DNA of 64,000 nt, from NCBI RefSeq assembly GCF_007018905.1, contig NZ_CP041402.1, positions 3,150,001 through 3,214,000 on the forward strand. Reading direction: 5' to 3'. Numbering within the stretch: the stretch's first letter is position 1; each line of letters starts with the position of its first letter. The position numbers were made by a program, and so were the translations under genes. Origin of the DNA: Tardiphaga sp. vice304. GTDB taxonomy: Bacteria > Pseudomonadota > Alphaproteobacteria > Rhizobiales > Xanthobacteraceae. Shown piece by piece: positions 19,386 to 28,236 of the stretch. The notes below the pieces were generated by a model, which made no database searches, had not been told where the DNA came from, and saw only the letters and a list, made by a program, of their open reading frames with translations.

Positions 19386-19754
19386 ATGAACATTTTGAAC
19401 GTCACCGCCGGCCTCGCAGCGTTGCTCGCCATTTCGACGGGGAGCGCGCAGGCGCAGATCTGGTCGTGGAAGAAACTGCCCGACCAGCGCGGCGAGTTCG
19501 TCCGGCTGTGCGCGCCGCACATGGTCGGGCGCTGGCAACATCCGGAGGCGGTGTGCGGCTGCCTGCACGATCACGCTCTGGCTGACGTCTTGGACAGCGA
19601 CCTGCGCGAGGCGCTGTTGCGCGGCATCAGCGAGCGGGGCGTGCCGACGATCGAGCGCGACTGGATTCCGGCCTCGAAGCAATCGATGATCAACGCGACC
19701 TTCAGCCAGATCGCGCGCCCGACGCTGCAATGCATGTTCGAGCCGGCGAAGTAG
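19386..19754 (+). CDS. Small secreted hypothetical protein
   Basis: A 122-aa protein with signal peptide MNILNVTAGLAALLAISTGSAQAQ, followed by a mature domain with four Cys (RLCAPHM, VCGCLHD, LQCMFE). These probably form disulfides in the periplasm. The helical segment HDHALADVLDSDLREALLRG and the C-terminal Cys pattern resemble a group of small rhizobial exported proteins of unknown role. No catalytic motif is seen. Confidence 0.75.
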   Translation: MNILNVTAGLAALLAISTGSAQAQIWSWKKLPDQRGEFVRLCAPHMVGRWQHPEAVCGCLHDHALADVLDSDLREALLRGISERGVPTIERDWIPASKQSMINATFSQIARPTLQCMFEPAK

Positions 19755-19795
19755 GGGCGCTGGACTGTCTGCCCCCGAGACCAGAGACGCTCTGA

Positions 19796-19820
19796 CACCT
19801 CTCCCCAGCGGGGAGAGGTG
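19796..19820. repeat. Palindromic hairpin repeat
   Basis: A perfect 11-bp stem CACCTCTCCCC / GGGGAGAGGTG with a 3-nt loop between convergent genes. It is closely related to the hairpin at 3767-3795. It could act as a bidirectional terminator. Confidence 0.8.
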
Positions 19821-19846
19821 AAGAGAAGCGGCGCCTGATGAAACTG

Positions 19847-20104
19847 CTAGCGCTTCTTGGTGCCGAGCCGCGGCACGCATTTGGAAACGCGCGTCACGCC
19901 GGCCGTGGTCAGCGTGGTGCCGAGCAGTTCCTTGATCTGCCCGGTCGGGCAGGAACCGTCATCGACCTGGACGCGCTGGCCGAGCCGCACTTCCGGAACA
20001 TCCTGCTCGCGCGGGAATATCTGCAGCTGCGCAGATGCGGGCAAGGCCGAGACGCTTGACGCGAAAGCCGCGACCAGCACCAAAGCGGAGCGCTTCGCGA
20101 TCAC
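19847..20104 (-). CDS. Small exported protein (DUF6719-like)
   Basis: An 85-aa protein starting at GTG 20104, whose GTGA overlaps the stop of the upstream membrane peptide gene, which indicates translational coupling. Signal peptide VIAKRSALVLVAAFASSVSALPASAQ; mature part about 59 residues with two Cys (DGSCPTGQIKELLG, SKCVPRLG). It has the pattern of a small rhizobial family I recall as DUF6719; this name is from memory and should be checked. Role unknown; a periplasmic location is expected. Confidence 0.75.
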   Translation of the reverse strand: MIAKRSALVLVAAFASSVSALPASAQLQIFPREQDVPEVRLGQRVQVDDGSCPTGQIKELLGTTLTTAGVTRVSKCVPRLGTKKR

Positions 20105-20253
20105 TTGTTCTGCACCTTCAGGCCGTCGGGGCCGACATTGATCTGCAGGCCGCTCGGCTCTTTCTTGGTCTGATACAGATTGTAGCCGAGCACGCCGATG
20201 CCGACGACCAGCGCGCCGATGATCAGGAAAAGCACGTTGCGGTTGGCGGGCAT
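20101..20253 (-). CDS. Small single-pass membrane protein (50 aa)
   Basis: A 50-aa product starting at ATG 20253 after AAGGAGA with 6-bp spacing, an excellent ribosome site. One transmembrane helix NVLFLIIGALVVGIGVLGYNL at about 6-26, then a short soluble tail with KEPSGLQINVGPDGLKVQNK. Its TGA overlaps the GTG start of the next gene by four bases. The tail's LQINVGPDGLKV repeat-like pattern suggests a beta hairpin. It is shorter than common ORF cut-offs and easily missed. Confidence 0.75.
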   Translation of the reverse strand: MPANRNVLFLIIGALVVGIGVLGYNLYQTKKEPSGLQINVGPDGLKVQNK

Positions 20254-20426
20254 GATGTCTCCTTGGTTGTCTCATCCACTGTAGAGAGGCGGCTTTGATT
20301 CTTAAAGCCGGCCTGGCCGATGCCCGAAGATGCGGCGGCTGCTGCCTGGAATCTGTCATACCGCGGGCGCGGCGATCGGGCTAGGGTGCCGGCGATTTCG
20401 AACTGAATCGTGACTGGAGCCGCCGA

Positions 20427-21707
20427 ATGACTGCCACCGATACGCAACGAAGAATCCTGGACGCCGTCGATGCCTCGTTCGACGCGCAGTTGAAGACCAC
20501 CCAGGACTTCGTTTCGATCCCCTCGACGCGCGGCGCCGAGGGCCCATGCCAGGACATGATCGGCGATCTCTTGCGCGAGCGCGGCTATGAGGTCGACGAC
20601 TGGCACATCGACATGGCGGATCTCAAGGATCTGCGCGGCGCAGGCGCCATCGAGCATGATTTTTCCAAGGCCCGTTCCGTGGTCGGTACCTATCGCCCGA
20701 CCACCAATGCCGGCAAATCGCTCATTCTGCAGGGCCACTGCGACGTGGTGCCGACCGGCCCCTTGGACATGTGGGATACCCCGCCGTTCTCGCCCATTAT
20801 CAAGGACGGCAAGATGTTCGGCCGCGGCGCCTGCGACATGAAGTCGGGTACTATCGGCGCGCTATACGCGCTCGACGCGATCGGCGCTGCCGGCCTGAAG
20901 CCGACCGCACGGATCCATTTCCAGTCGGTGATCGAGGAAGAATCCACCGGGATCGGCGCGCTTTCCACCTTGCAGCGCGGCTACCGCGCCGACGCCTGTT
21001 TCATCCCCGAGCCGACCTCCGGCAAGATGGTGCGCTCGCAGGTCGGCGTGCTGTGGTTTCGCATCAAGGTGCGCGGCTTTCCGGCGCATGTGTTCGAGGC
21101 CGGCATCGGCGCCAACGCCATCAAGGCGGCCTATCATCTGATCCAGGCGGTCGAGGAAATCGAGGTCGAGTGGAACAAGCGCGCCGCCTCCGACGTGCAT
21201 TTCGGGGCGGTCGATCATCCGATCAACTTCAACCCCGGCATCATCAAGGGCGGCGACTGGGCCTCCTCGGTGCCGGCGTGGTGCGACGTCGACTGCCGGA
21301 TCTCGATCCTGCCGGGCTGGTCGGTGGCCGAGGCACAGGCCGAGATCCTCGCCTGCATCGCCAAGGCGGCACGCAACCATCGCTTCCTGTCCAACAGCCC
21401 GCCGCAGGTCGAATGGTCCGGGTTCCTGTCGGAGGGCTACGAGCTGAAGGATTCGGCGGCGCCGGAGGCGGCGTTCGCGACGGCTTACGACGCGGTCTAT
21501 GGCGGGGCCACGCCGGATCTCGTCTTCACCGCGCTCACCGACACCCGCTTCTACGGGTTGAACTACAACATCCCCAGCCTGTGCTTCGGCGCCGACGGCC
21601 AGGCGATGCACGGCTTCAACGAGTTCGTCGATCTGGAATCGCTGCGCAAATCCACCAAGGCCACGGCGCTGTTCATCGCCGAGTGGTGCGGCGTGGAGGC
21701 GTTGTAG
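20427..21707 (+). CDS. M20 family metallopeptidase/deacylase (ArgE/DapE type)
   Basis: A 426-aa zinc-dependent hydrolase of the ArgE/DapE/ACY1/CPG2 group. Metal-ligand motifs in order: LQGHCDVVPTG (His, Asp), GRGACDMKSG (bridging Asp), VIEEESTG (catalytic and metal Glu), IPEPTSGK, and C-terminal MHGFNEFVDL (His). The dimerisation lid is at about 190-300. It probably removes an N-acyl group from an amino acid or dipeptide, but the exact substrate is not readable. ATG 20427 follows GGAG. It stands alone. Confidence 0.9.
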   Translation: MTATDTQRRILDAVDASFDAQLKTTQDFVSIPSTRGAEGPCQDMIGDLLRERGYEVDDWHIDMADLKDLRGAGAIEHDFSKARSVVGTYRPTTNAGKSLILQGHCDVVPTGPLDMWDTPPFSPIIKDGKMFGRGACDMKSGTIGALYALDAIGAAGLKPTARIHFQSVIEEESTGIGALSTLQRGYRADACFIPEPTSGKMVRSQVGVLWFRIKVRGFPAHVFEAGIGANAIKAAYHLIQAVEEIEVEWNKRAASDVHFGAVDHPINFNPGIIKGGDWASSVPAWCDVDCRISILPGWSVAEAQAEILACIAKAARNHRFLSNSPPQVEWSGFLSEGYELKDSAAPEAAFATAYDAVYGGATPDLVFTALTDTRFYGLNYNIPSLCFGADGQAMHGFNEFVDLESLRKSTKATALFIAEWCGVEAL

Positions 21708-21716
21708 GTCGCTTCA

Positions 21717-21849
21717 GTAGGGTGGGCAAAGTCTCGTCGCGCGAACCGCGGCGGGACGTGCCCACCGACTCGCGAACATGGTGGGCACGGCGCATCCGCC
21801 TTCGCCCTGCGGGCTACGGCGGACAAGAGTGCGCCTTTGCCCACCCTAC
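21717..21849. repeat. 133-bp palindromic intergenic repeat (MITE-like)
   Basis: Perfect 15-bp terminal inverted repeats GTAGGGTGGGCAAAG / CTTTGCCCACCCTAC, with a second internal pair CGTGCCCACC / GGTGGGCACG, so the RNA could fold on both strands. No coding capacity. A truncated copy appears at 54511-54548. The right arm supplies the stop codon of the btuF-like gene (CTA at 21846-21848). Confidence 0.85.
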
Positions 21850-22637
21850 GGCGGTGCAGGCCACAACGCCTTTATGATCGCGTCCAGCCCGTCGGTCAGC
21901 GCCGCGGGGCCGGGCTGCAGGATCAGCGGCGATTTGATTTCGACGATGCGGTCGTTGCGCACCGCGGGGATGTCATGCCAGCCCGGGCGTGAACGGATCT
22001 TGTCCGGCACGACTTTCTTGCCGCACCAGGAGGCGAGGATCACGTCCGGCGCCGCCGCGATCACCGCGTCCGGCGCGACGATGCGATCCTTCGCCGCTTT
22101 TTGGAATCGTAGCTCGGGAAAGACGTCGTCGCCGCCGGCGATGCCGATCAGTTCGGACACCCAGCCGATCCCGGAAATCAGCGGGTCGTCCCATTCCTCG
22201 AAATACACTTTCGGCCGCGCGTCGCGCCGGGAGGCCGCCGCGGCGATTCCGGCGAGGCGCTGCTGATAGTCTTCCGCCAGTTGTTCGGCGCGCTCCGCCG
22301 CGCCGACCATGGCGCCGAGCATCCGGATCATCGCCAGAATGCCGTTGACGTCGCGCTGGTTGAAGATGTGTACGGCTATGCCGGCACGGACGATGTCGGC
22401 GGCGATGTCGGCCTGCATGTCGGAGAAGCCGAGCACCAGGTCGGGATCGAGCGCCAGGATCTTCGGCAAGTCGGCGGAAATGAACGCCGATACCCGCGGC
22501 TTGTCTCGGCGCACCTCGGGCGGGCGCACGGCATAGCCGGAAACGCCGACGATGCGGTCCTGCTCGCCGAGCAGATACAGCGTTTCGACGGTCTCTTCGG
22601 TCAGGCATACGATACGGCGGGGCGGGAAGTGGCGCAT
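21846..22637 (-). CDS. BtuF-like cobalamin/metal-chelate binding protein
   Basis: A 263-aa protein of the helical-backbone periplasmic binding fold (TroA/BtuF superfamily): RIVCLTEETVETLYLLGEQDRIVGVSGYA, then ADLPKILALDPDLVLGFSDMQ, NQRDVNGILAMIRMLG and VYFEEWDDPLISGIGWVSEL. The last block, with its Trp-Asp, is typical of cobalamin-binding members. No signal peptide is present with the only sensible start (ATG 22637), which is odd for a transport receptor; it may be cytoplasmic or carry a non-classical signal. No linked BtuCD genes. Confidence 0.82.
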   Translation of the reverse strand: MRHFPPRRIVCLTEETVETLYLLGEQDRIVGVSGYAVRPPEVRRDKPRVSAFISADLPKILALDPDLVLGFSDMQADIAADIVRAGIAVHIFNQRDVNGILAMIRMLGAMVGAAERAEQLAEDYQQRLAGIAAAASRRDARPKVYFEEWDDPLISGIGWVSELIGIAGGDDVFPELRFQKAAKDRIVAPDAVIAAAPDVILASWCGKKVVPDKIRSRPGWHDIPAVRNDRIVEIKSPLILQPGPAALTDGLDAIIKALWPAPP

Positions 22638-22776
22638 GGGCTGCTATGCCGCGAAACATAATCGCTGTCACGGAGCCAAATTTGCCACGCGCCTCTTGAA
22701 ATTATGGTGCGCTGCACCAAAATGGCTGTCAGGGAGACGAACGCTTCATCGAGGGTCTACTCCGAGGAGAGATTCG

Positions 22777-23385
22777 ATGGACCAGGCCACCCTTGCCAGA
22801 CCCGCCGCCCAAAGCGGCACGGTGCGCGTTCTGAGCGCCCGTGAATTACCGCTGTTTCGCGACCACCTGTTGCGGCTCGATCGCGACAGCCGGCATGATC
22901 GTTTCAACGGCGCGCTCGACGACGATTTCCTGGCGATCTATGCCGCCCGCTGCGTCAGCGACGGTACCATCATCATCGCCTATTTCGAGAACGGCGTGGT
23001 GCGCGGCGCCGCTGAACTTCACCAGCCTGATTTGTCGCCGGGCTCGCTGCCCGAGATTGCGTTCTCGGTAGAAATGGCCGTGCGCCGGCAGGGCGTCGGC
23101 ACGATGCTGTTCACAAAGCTGATCGAAAAGGCGCGGTCGCTCGGCTATCCCACGCTGCGCATCACTACCGGCGCGCAGAACGATGCGATGCGCGCGCTGG
23201 CCAGGAGATTTGGCGCGCGGCTGACGTTCCGGCACGGCGAATCCTCCGGGAATATCGACATCACGCCGATGCCGGATGCCCGGCCGAAAACCTCGGTGCT
23301 GGAGGTGGCACGCGCGATGTCAGACTATAACCGGGCCTGCTGGCGCCTGTGGTTCTCGGTGGCGGGTCTACGAAAGCCTTCATGA
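22777..23385 (+). CDS. GNAT family N-acetyltransferase
   Basis: A 202-aa acetyltransferase. ATG 22777 lies behind GAGGAGA. The acetyl-CoA binding motif A is VEMAVRRQGVGTMLFTKLIEKARSLG (Q/RxxGxG/A type), with motif B as TLRITTGAQNDAMRALARRFGARL. An acceptor-specific N-terminal half (about 1-90) and a 35-residue C-terminal extension follow the family's variable pattern. The substrate is unknown. A short inverted repeat TGGTGC / GCACCA lies upstream at 22704-22718. Confidence 0.88.
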   Translation: MDQATLARPAAQSGTVRVLSARELPLFRDHLLRLDRDSRHDRFNGALDDDFLAIYAARCVSDGTIIIAYFENGVVRGAAELHQPDLSPGSLPEIAFSVEMAVRRQGVGTMLFTKLIEKARSLGYPTLRITTGAQNDAMRALARRFGARLTFRHGESSGNIDITPMPDARPKTSVLEVARAMSDYNRACWRLWFSVAGLRKPS

Positions 23386-23433
23386 GAGAAGGCCTGCGGG
23401 CACGGCGCGTCGCCCTGCCGACGGCCGCCTGGA

Positions 23434-23736
23434 TCAGGCGCCGATACGCTTGTCGTTGCCAATGATGCGCCGTGACACCTTGCGTTCGACGACGATCGAG
23501 CGCTGAGCGCCCTGTTCGCCGGCAATCACCCGCGTCGAACGCGCGGCCGTGCGGCAGGCCTTCTTCACTTCGGTTTGCACCGCTTCAAGCGGCAGCCCCA
23601 TCAGCGACGCGGCGATCTCGGCCTGCTGGTCGAGATCTTCCGTGATGCCAATCGCGGCGAAGATGGCTTCTTCGAGGGTTGGCGGATCGCGCCGGACGCG
23701 CCGCGTACCATATTTCGTATTCCAGTCTTCGCTCAT
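23434..23736 (-). CDS. Hypothetical protein, basic C-terminus
   Basis: A 100-aa protein. The ATG at 23736 is chosen because GAGG lies 8-11 bp upstream; in-frame ATGs further up have no ribosome site. An acidic helical middle (LEEAIFAAIGITEDLDQQAEIAASLMGLPLEAV) precedes a basic end rich in Arg/Lys (ERKVSRRIIGNDKRIGA). It could be a small DNA- or protein-binding factor, but no family is recognised. Confidence 0.65.
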   Translation of the reverse strand: MSEDWNTKYGTRRVRRDPPTLEEAIFAAIGITEDLDQQAEIAASLMGLPLEAVQTEVKKACRTAARSTRVIAGEQGAQRSIVVERKVSRRIIGNDKRIGA

Positions 23737-23844
23737 CGCTCGCCTCATTTTCGAATTGCGATAAATATCGAAGCTCATGTTGCATTGCAATATCGAACTG
23801 CTCTGACAACCCAGCCATGCAGAACAGGTTCCAATTCGAAGCGC

Positions 23845-24534
23845 TCAGTTTTTTGCCAATTCTGACGGATGAATGGCGCCGCGGTCCGGCTGGGGCCAGC
23901 GTTTCAGGGCGGCATGGCCGGCGTCGGTGAGCGAATAGATGCCGCGGGTGGCGCTGACGAACCAGCCATAGACGTTACGATGCAGGATCTTCTGCGCATC
24001 GGGGTAGTCCGGTGTCAGTTCACGAACCTTGCGAGGGCCCGGCGCCAGCATTGCCGCACAGGCCAGCGCCTGCTGGCGATAGGCGGTCATGATCGGCGCG
24101 CGGGTGCTGCCGCCGAGCGCGGGGTCGCCGCGGCGTTTGGTGTGCTCGACCACCAGCCGCGATCGCTTCTTCGGATTGCGCCGCGGCGTGACGGCGTGGG
24201 GGGCGACCAGCACCTCGACATTGCCGGCCTCGGTGACGCCAAGCATGCCGAAGCCGAGCCGCCGGCACAAATTGCGGTAACGCGCGTCGCTCTCGCGGCC
24301 TTTACCTTTGATGGATAGCTTTGCCGCCAGCCAGACTTCGTCGCAGGAGGCCGCGCGATCGACGGCCTGCAGTACGAGTTCGAGATTGAAACTCAGCTTG
24401 AGTTCGCCGATCACCACCAGCGGCGGATCGTCGCCGTTGATGGCGACGAGGTCGCAGCCGCCGACCTCCCCCTTGACGGTGAAGCCGAGGCTCTCGAGGT
24501 GGTTCTTGACCGGAAGATAGAGGGTAGTTTCCAA
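23845..24534 (-). CDS. DUF2161 family putative PD-(D/E)XK nuclease-fold protein
   Basis: A 229-aa protein opening METTLYLPVKNHLESLGFTVKGEVGGCDLVA, then VVIGELKLSFNLELVLQAVDRA. The D...ELK pattern (Asp in GGCDLVA, Glu and Lys in GELK) with the following QAVDR helix is the PD-(D/E)XK core, seen in DUF2161 proteins. A winged-helix-like C-terminal part runs from about 150 to 229. It starts at TTG 24534, the only start matching the family N-terminus. A nucleic-acid or phosphodiester substrate is expected but not proven. Confidence 0.82.
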   Translation of the reverse strand: METTLYLPVKNHLESLGFTVKGEVGGCDLVAINGDDPPLVVIGELKLSFNLELVLQAVDRAASCDEVWLAAKLSIKGKGRESDARYRNLCRRLGFGMLGVTEAGNVEVLVAPHAVTPRRNPKKRSRLVVEHTKRRGDPALGGSTRAPIMTAYRQQALACAAMLAPGPRKVRELTPDYPDAQKILHRNVYGWFVSATRGIYSLTDAGHAALKRWPQPDRGAIHPSELAKN

Positions 24535-24892
24535 GACGGGCCTGCGCGTAAGACGATGCGTCGCGACCGCGACTCAGGCGACGAGTCTAGACCGGATCGC
24601 GCGCGACGGCAGCCTTGCGCGGCCTGGTCCCGTGCCATCATCGTTCGACATCGGTATTGCCGTGCACGTCGCCGCTTTGACCCGATTTCGACCGGGTCTG
24701 ACAAAAATTTACGCAGATGGCAGCAATGAGTGGCCTTTTGCTGCAGAACAGCATAAAGAACGGCCAACCACCCGCACCGGACTCCTGGACCCGACGTGAC
24801 CGCCCATTCGAGGGGCGGCAGATTCGTTTCCGTTTGGTCCAAATTGGGTCCCGACCGCACAGCGGTCCCTTAGAACCAAGGTTTAAATCTCC
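24535..24892. other. Divergent intergenic region before the RNA helicase gene
   Basis: 358 bp without a supported gene. The last about 200 bp form the leader of the helicase and contain several short GC-rich inverted repeats. Long leaders are common for cold-inducible DEAD-box genes. No clear promoter hexamer pair was found. Confidence 0.4.
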
Positions 24893-26878
24893 GTGACATT
24901 CCTAACGACTGGTCCGTCGCTCGCCCGCGCGTTGGCCGAGCGCAACTACAATGAATCCACTCCCGTGCAGGCCGCCGTGCTGGCCGACGACGCCGCCGGG
25001 CGCGATCTGCTGGTCTCCGCGCAGACCGGCTCCGGCAAGACCGTGGCTTACGGCCTGGCGATCGCCGACAATCTGCTGGAAGGCGCCGAGAAGCTGCCGA
25101 AGGCCGGCCTGCCGCTGGCGCTTATCGTGGCGCCGACGCGCGAACTGGCGCTGCAGGTCCACGGCGAACTGACCTGGCTGTACAAATATGCCGGCGCGCG
25201 CGTCGTCTCCTGCGTCGGCGGCATGGACCCGCGCAAGGAACAGCGCGACCTCGCCGAAGGCGCCCACATCGTCGTCGGTACGCCCGGCCGTCTGTGCGAC
25301 CATCTCCGCCGCAACCGCCTCGACGTCTCGCAGCTCAAGGCCGTCGTGCTCGACGAGGCCGACGAGATGCTCGACATGGGTTTTCGCGAGGACATGGAGT
25401 TCATCCTCAAGACCACGCCGTCGACCCGCCGCACGCTGTTGTTCTCGGCCACGCTGCCGCGCGGCATCGTGGCGCTCGCCAAGCAGTACCAGCAGCAGGC
25501 GTTTCGCGTCGAAGTCGCCGGCGCCGATGGCGGCCATTCCGACATCGAATATCGCGCCATCCGCATTTCGCCCAACGACGTCGACCACGCTGTCGTCAAC
25601 GTGCTGCGCTATTTCGAATCGCCGAGCACCATCGTGTTCTGCAACACCCGCAACGCCGTTCGCCACCTGCAGACCGTGCTGCAGGAGCGCGGCTTCTCCG
25701 TCGTCGCGCTCTCCGGCGAACTGACCCAGAACGAGCGCACCTCTGCGCTGCAGGCGCTGCGCGATGGCCGCGCGCGTGTCTGCGTTGCGACCGACGTAGC
25801 GGCGCGCGGCATCGATCTACCGAATCTCGGCCTCGTCATTCACGCCGACCTGCCGAACGACGCCGAAGTGATGCAGCATCGCTCTGGCCGTACCGGCCGC
25901 GCCGGCAAGAAGGGCGTCAGCGTTCTGCTCGTGCCGCCCGCGCGCAAGCGCCGTGCCGAACTGCTGCTCAATCTCGGCGGCATCGATGCGGTCTGGGGCA
26001 GTGCGCCCACCGTGGAAGAGATCCGCACGCTCGATCAGCAGCGCATGCTGAAGGACACCTTGTTCACCGAGGAATCCACCGAGGAAGACTTGGCGCTGGC
26101 CCGCGCCATGCTCGCCGAGCGTTCGGCCGAGGATATCGCCGCCGCTCTGGCGCGTCTGTACCGTGCCCGCCTGCCGTCGCCGGAAGAAGTGTCGGATCCC
26201 GGCACGTTCCGCGGCCGTGAGGATCGCAGCAATGCGCGCAACGAGCGCGACACCCGCGGCCAGGACCGCACCGCGCCGCGCGAGGCCCCGCGAAAGTCGA
26301 AGCCGCGCGAGAGCATGGGCGAAGGCTCGATGTGGTTCCGCGCCGCGATCGGCCGACAGAAGAATGCCGAAGCCCGCTGGCTCCTGCCGATGATCTGCCG
26401 CCGCGGCGGCATCGAGAAGAACGACATCGGTGCCATCAAGATCTACGACGCCAATTCCGAATTCGAGATCGCTGCCGGCGCGGTCGAGAAATTCCTGGTG
26501 ATGGTGAAGCGCCCGGACAAGGAAGACAACATCCGCATCGAGCCCTTGCCGAACGGCCCCGAAGGCGCGATCGCATCTGCGCGTCCGAAGCCGGAAGACC
26601 GCGACTATTCGAACGCCAAGCGCAAGCCGAGCTACGGCAAGACCTCGGACGGCGATCGCCCGGATTTCAAGGACAAGGCGTCCTACAAGGAAAAATCCTG
26701 GAACGACAAGCCGCAGGGCGACCGCAAGCCCTATGCCGGTGACAAGCCGCGCTACGATAGCAAGCCGAAGTCCGACAAGCCGCGCGCCGAGAAGCCGCCT
26801 TACGTCGCCAAGGCCAAGCGCGAGGGCGCCGAGTCGGTGTTCAAGCCGGCGTTCGGCAAGAAGAAGAACAAGGCCTGA
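24893..26878 (+). CDS. DEAD-box ATP-dependent RNA helicase (DbpA/CsdA-type C-terminus)
   Basis: A 661-aa RNA helicase with the full motif set: Q motif (NYNESTPVQAAVL), I AQTGSGKT, Ia PTRELALQ, TPGR, II DEAD, III SAT, IV IVFCNTR, V ARGID, VI HRSGRTGRAGKKG. A DbpA-type RNA-binding domain lies at about 475-545 (WFRAAIGRQKNAEARWLLPM, then EKFLVMV), and a Lys/Arg/Asp-rich tail of about 100 residues ends the protein. A role in ribosome assembly or cold-stress RNA remodelling is likely. GTG start. Terminator hairpin follows. Confidence 0.94.
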   Translation: MTFLTTGPSLARALAERNYNESTPVQAAVLADDAAGRDLLVSAQTGSGKTVAYGLAIADNLLEGAEKLPKAGLPLALIVAPTRELALQVHGELTWLYKYAGARVVSCVGGMDPRKEQRDLAEGAHIVVGTPGRLCDHLRRNRLDVSQLKAVVLDEADEMLDMGFREDMEFILKTTPSTRRTLLFSATLPRGIVALAKQYQQQAFRVEVAGADGGHSDIEYRAIRISPNDVDHAVVNVLRYFESPSTIVFCNTRNAVRHLQTVLQERGFSVVALSGELTQNERTSALQALRDGRARVCVATDVAARGIDLPNLGLVIHADLPNDAEVMQHRSGRTGRAGKKGVSVLLVPPARKRRAELLLNLGGIDAVWGSAPTVEEIRTLDQQRMLKDTLFTEESTEEDLALARAMLAERSAEDIAAALARLYRARLPSPEEVSDPGTFRGREDRSNARNERDTRGQDRTAPREAPRKSKPRESMGEGSMWFRAAIGRQKNAEARWLLPMICRRGGIEKNDIGAIKIYDANSEFEIAAGAVEKFLVMVKRPDKEDNIRIEPLPNGPEGAIASARPKPEDRDYSNAKRKPSYGKTSDGDRPDFKDKASYKEKSWNDKPQGDRKPYAGDKPRYDSKPKSDKPRAEKPPYVAKAKREGAESVFKPAFGKKKNKA

Positions 26879-26901
26879 TCGAACACCAGGCATTAACAGA
26901 C

Positions 26902-26933
26902 AAAGGCTCGCGGGAGATCCCGCGAGCCTTTTT
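26902..26933. terminator. Rho-independent terminator of the helicase gene
   Basis: AGGCTCGCGGGA / TCCCGCGAGCCT stem followed by TTTTT on the plus strand; an A-run upstream makes it bidirectional, also serving the converging MFS gene. Confidence 0.92.
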
Positions 26934-26982
26934 CATATGTATCATCCTGCCCACAAAGCGGAGCGGCCCCGGATCGCACGCC

Positions 26983-28194
26983 TCACGTTTGAACAGGCTT
27001 CCTGCCCGACGGCAGCATCCATAGAAAGATCGCGCCGGCAGCCACGGCCAGCATCGTCATCAGCCCTGTCATCACCAGCGCCGGGTGCCCGAACGGCTCC
27101 AACACCGCAATTGTTGCGCTGGCAAGAGCGCCCATGGCCATCTGCAGGGAGCGCATCACCCCGGCTGCGGAGCCGGCGACGTGCGGCAGGTTCTGCAGCG
27201 CTTCATGGTTGGTACTGGGCGCGATGATGCCGAAGGCCAGCAGCGTCAGCGCCATCAGCGGCATCAGGGTCCACGCCGTCATCGCGCCGGCTGCGACCAG
27301 CGCCAGCGCCGCCAGCGCGCTCGCAACCGTCAGCAGCAATCCCCCGGCGATGATCTTGCGCGACGCGACGTGACGCTGGCTCATTCGACCGCTGAGCAAA
27401 GACCCGATCAGCACACCGCAGGATGACAGCCCGAACAGCAGCGCGAACGTGGTGGTCGACAGGCCAAGGCTTCCGATCAGCACCGAAGGCGCGCCGGAGA
27501 TGAAGCTGAACATGCCGGCGAAGGCGCAGGCGTAGAGCAGGGCATAGCCGAGGAAGGCGCGGTCGGTCAGGACGTTGCGATAGCTCTCGATCAGCCTCGC
27601 CGGATTGAGCGATCGTCGCATGTCGACCGGCTGGGATTCGTCCAGCATGCCGATGGCGACGACCAGCAGCAGCAGGCCGGTGCCGGCCTGCAGGGTGTAG
27701 ATCATGCGCCAGTCACTGACCGTCATGACCCAGCCGCCAAGCACGGGCGCGATCATCGGTGCGATGCCGAGCACCGCGGCGATCCGGGACAACTGATGCC
27801 GCGCCACGGCGTGCTCGAACACGTCGCGCACGATCGCGAACGGCAGGATGGCGCAGGCGCCGGCGGCGAGCCCCTGCATCATCCGGCACACCAGCAGGAT
27901 GGTGAAGGTCGGCGCAAAGGCACAGGCCGCCGCGGCGAGCGAGAACAGCAGCAGCCCGTCGAGCAGGATGGCACGGCGGCCGAACCGGTCGGCAAGCGGT
28001 CCGCAGATCAGCGGCGAAATCGCAAAGCCGGCCAGGAACAGGCTGAGCGTCAGCGGCCCCTGTCCGGCTGCATCCGCAAACGTCGCCTCAATCGCCGGCA
28101 GGCCCGGCAGGCCCATGTCGATCGACAGCGGCGGCAGCGCGGTGAGGGCGCCGAGAAAGGCGGTGAAGGCAAAACTGTCGCGCCGGAGGGCCAC
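26983..28194 (-). CDS. MFS transporter, Bcr/CflA drug-resistance family
   Basis: A 403-aa major facilitator protein with 12 predicted helices. The opening LGALTALPPLSIDMGLPGLPAIEATF and the loop GPLADRFGRRAILLDGL (motif A) are typical of Bcr/CflA drug:proton antiporters. The motif C region is VLGIAPMIAPVLGGWV. Start GTG 28194 with AAGGA 11 bp upstream. It lies 42 bp downstream of the second MFS gene on the same strand, so a two-gene efflux unit is likely. Substrates are not predictable. Confidence 0.9.
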   Translation of the reverse strand: MALRRDSFAFTAFLGALTALPPLSIDMGLPGLPAIEATFADAAGQGPLTLSLFLAGFAISPLICGPLADRFGRRAILLDGLLLFSLAAAACAFAPTFTILLVCRMMQGLAAGACAILPFAIVRDVFEHAVARHQLSRIAAVLGIAPMIAPVLGGWVMTVSDWRMIYTLQAGTGLLLLVVAIGMLDESQPVDMRRSLNPARLIESYRNVLTDRAFLGYALLYACAFAGMFSFISGAPSVLIGSLGLSTTTFALLFGLSSCGVLIGSLLSGRMSQRHVASRKIIAGGLLLTVASALAALALVAAGAMTAWTLMPLMALTLLAFGIIAPSTNHEALQNLPHVAGSAAGVMRSLQMAMGALASATIAVLEPFGHPALVMTGLMTMLAVAAGAIFLWMLPSGRKPVQT

Positions 28195-28236
28195 TGAAAA
28201 TCCTTACAAGATGAGTTCGATGAAAGCTGGCAATGT

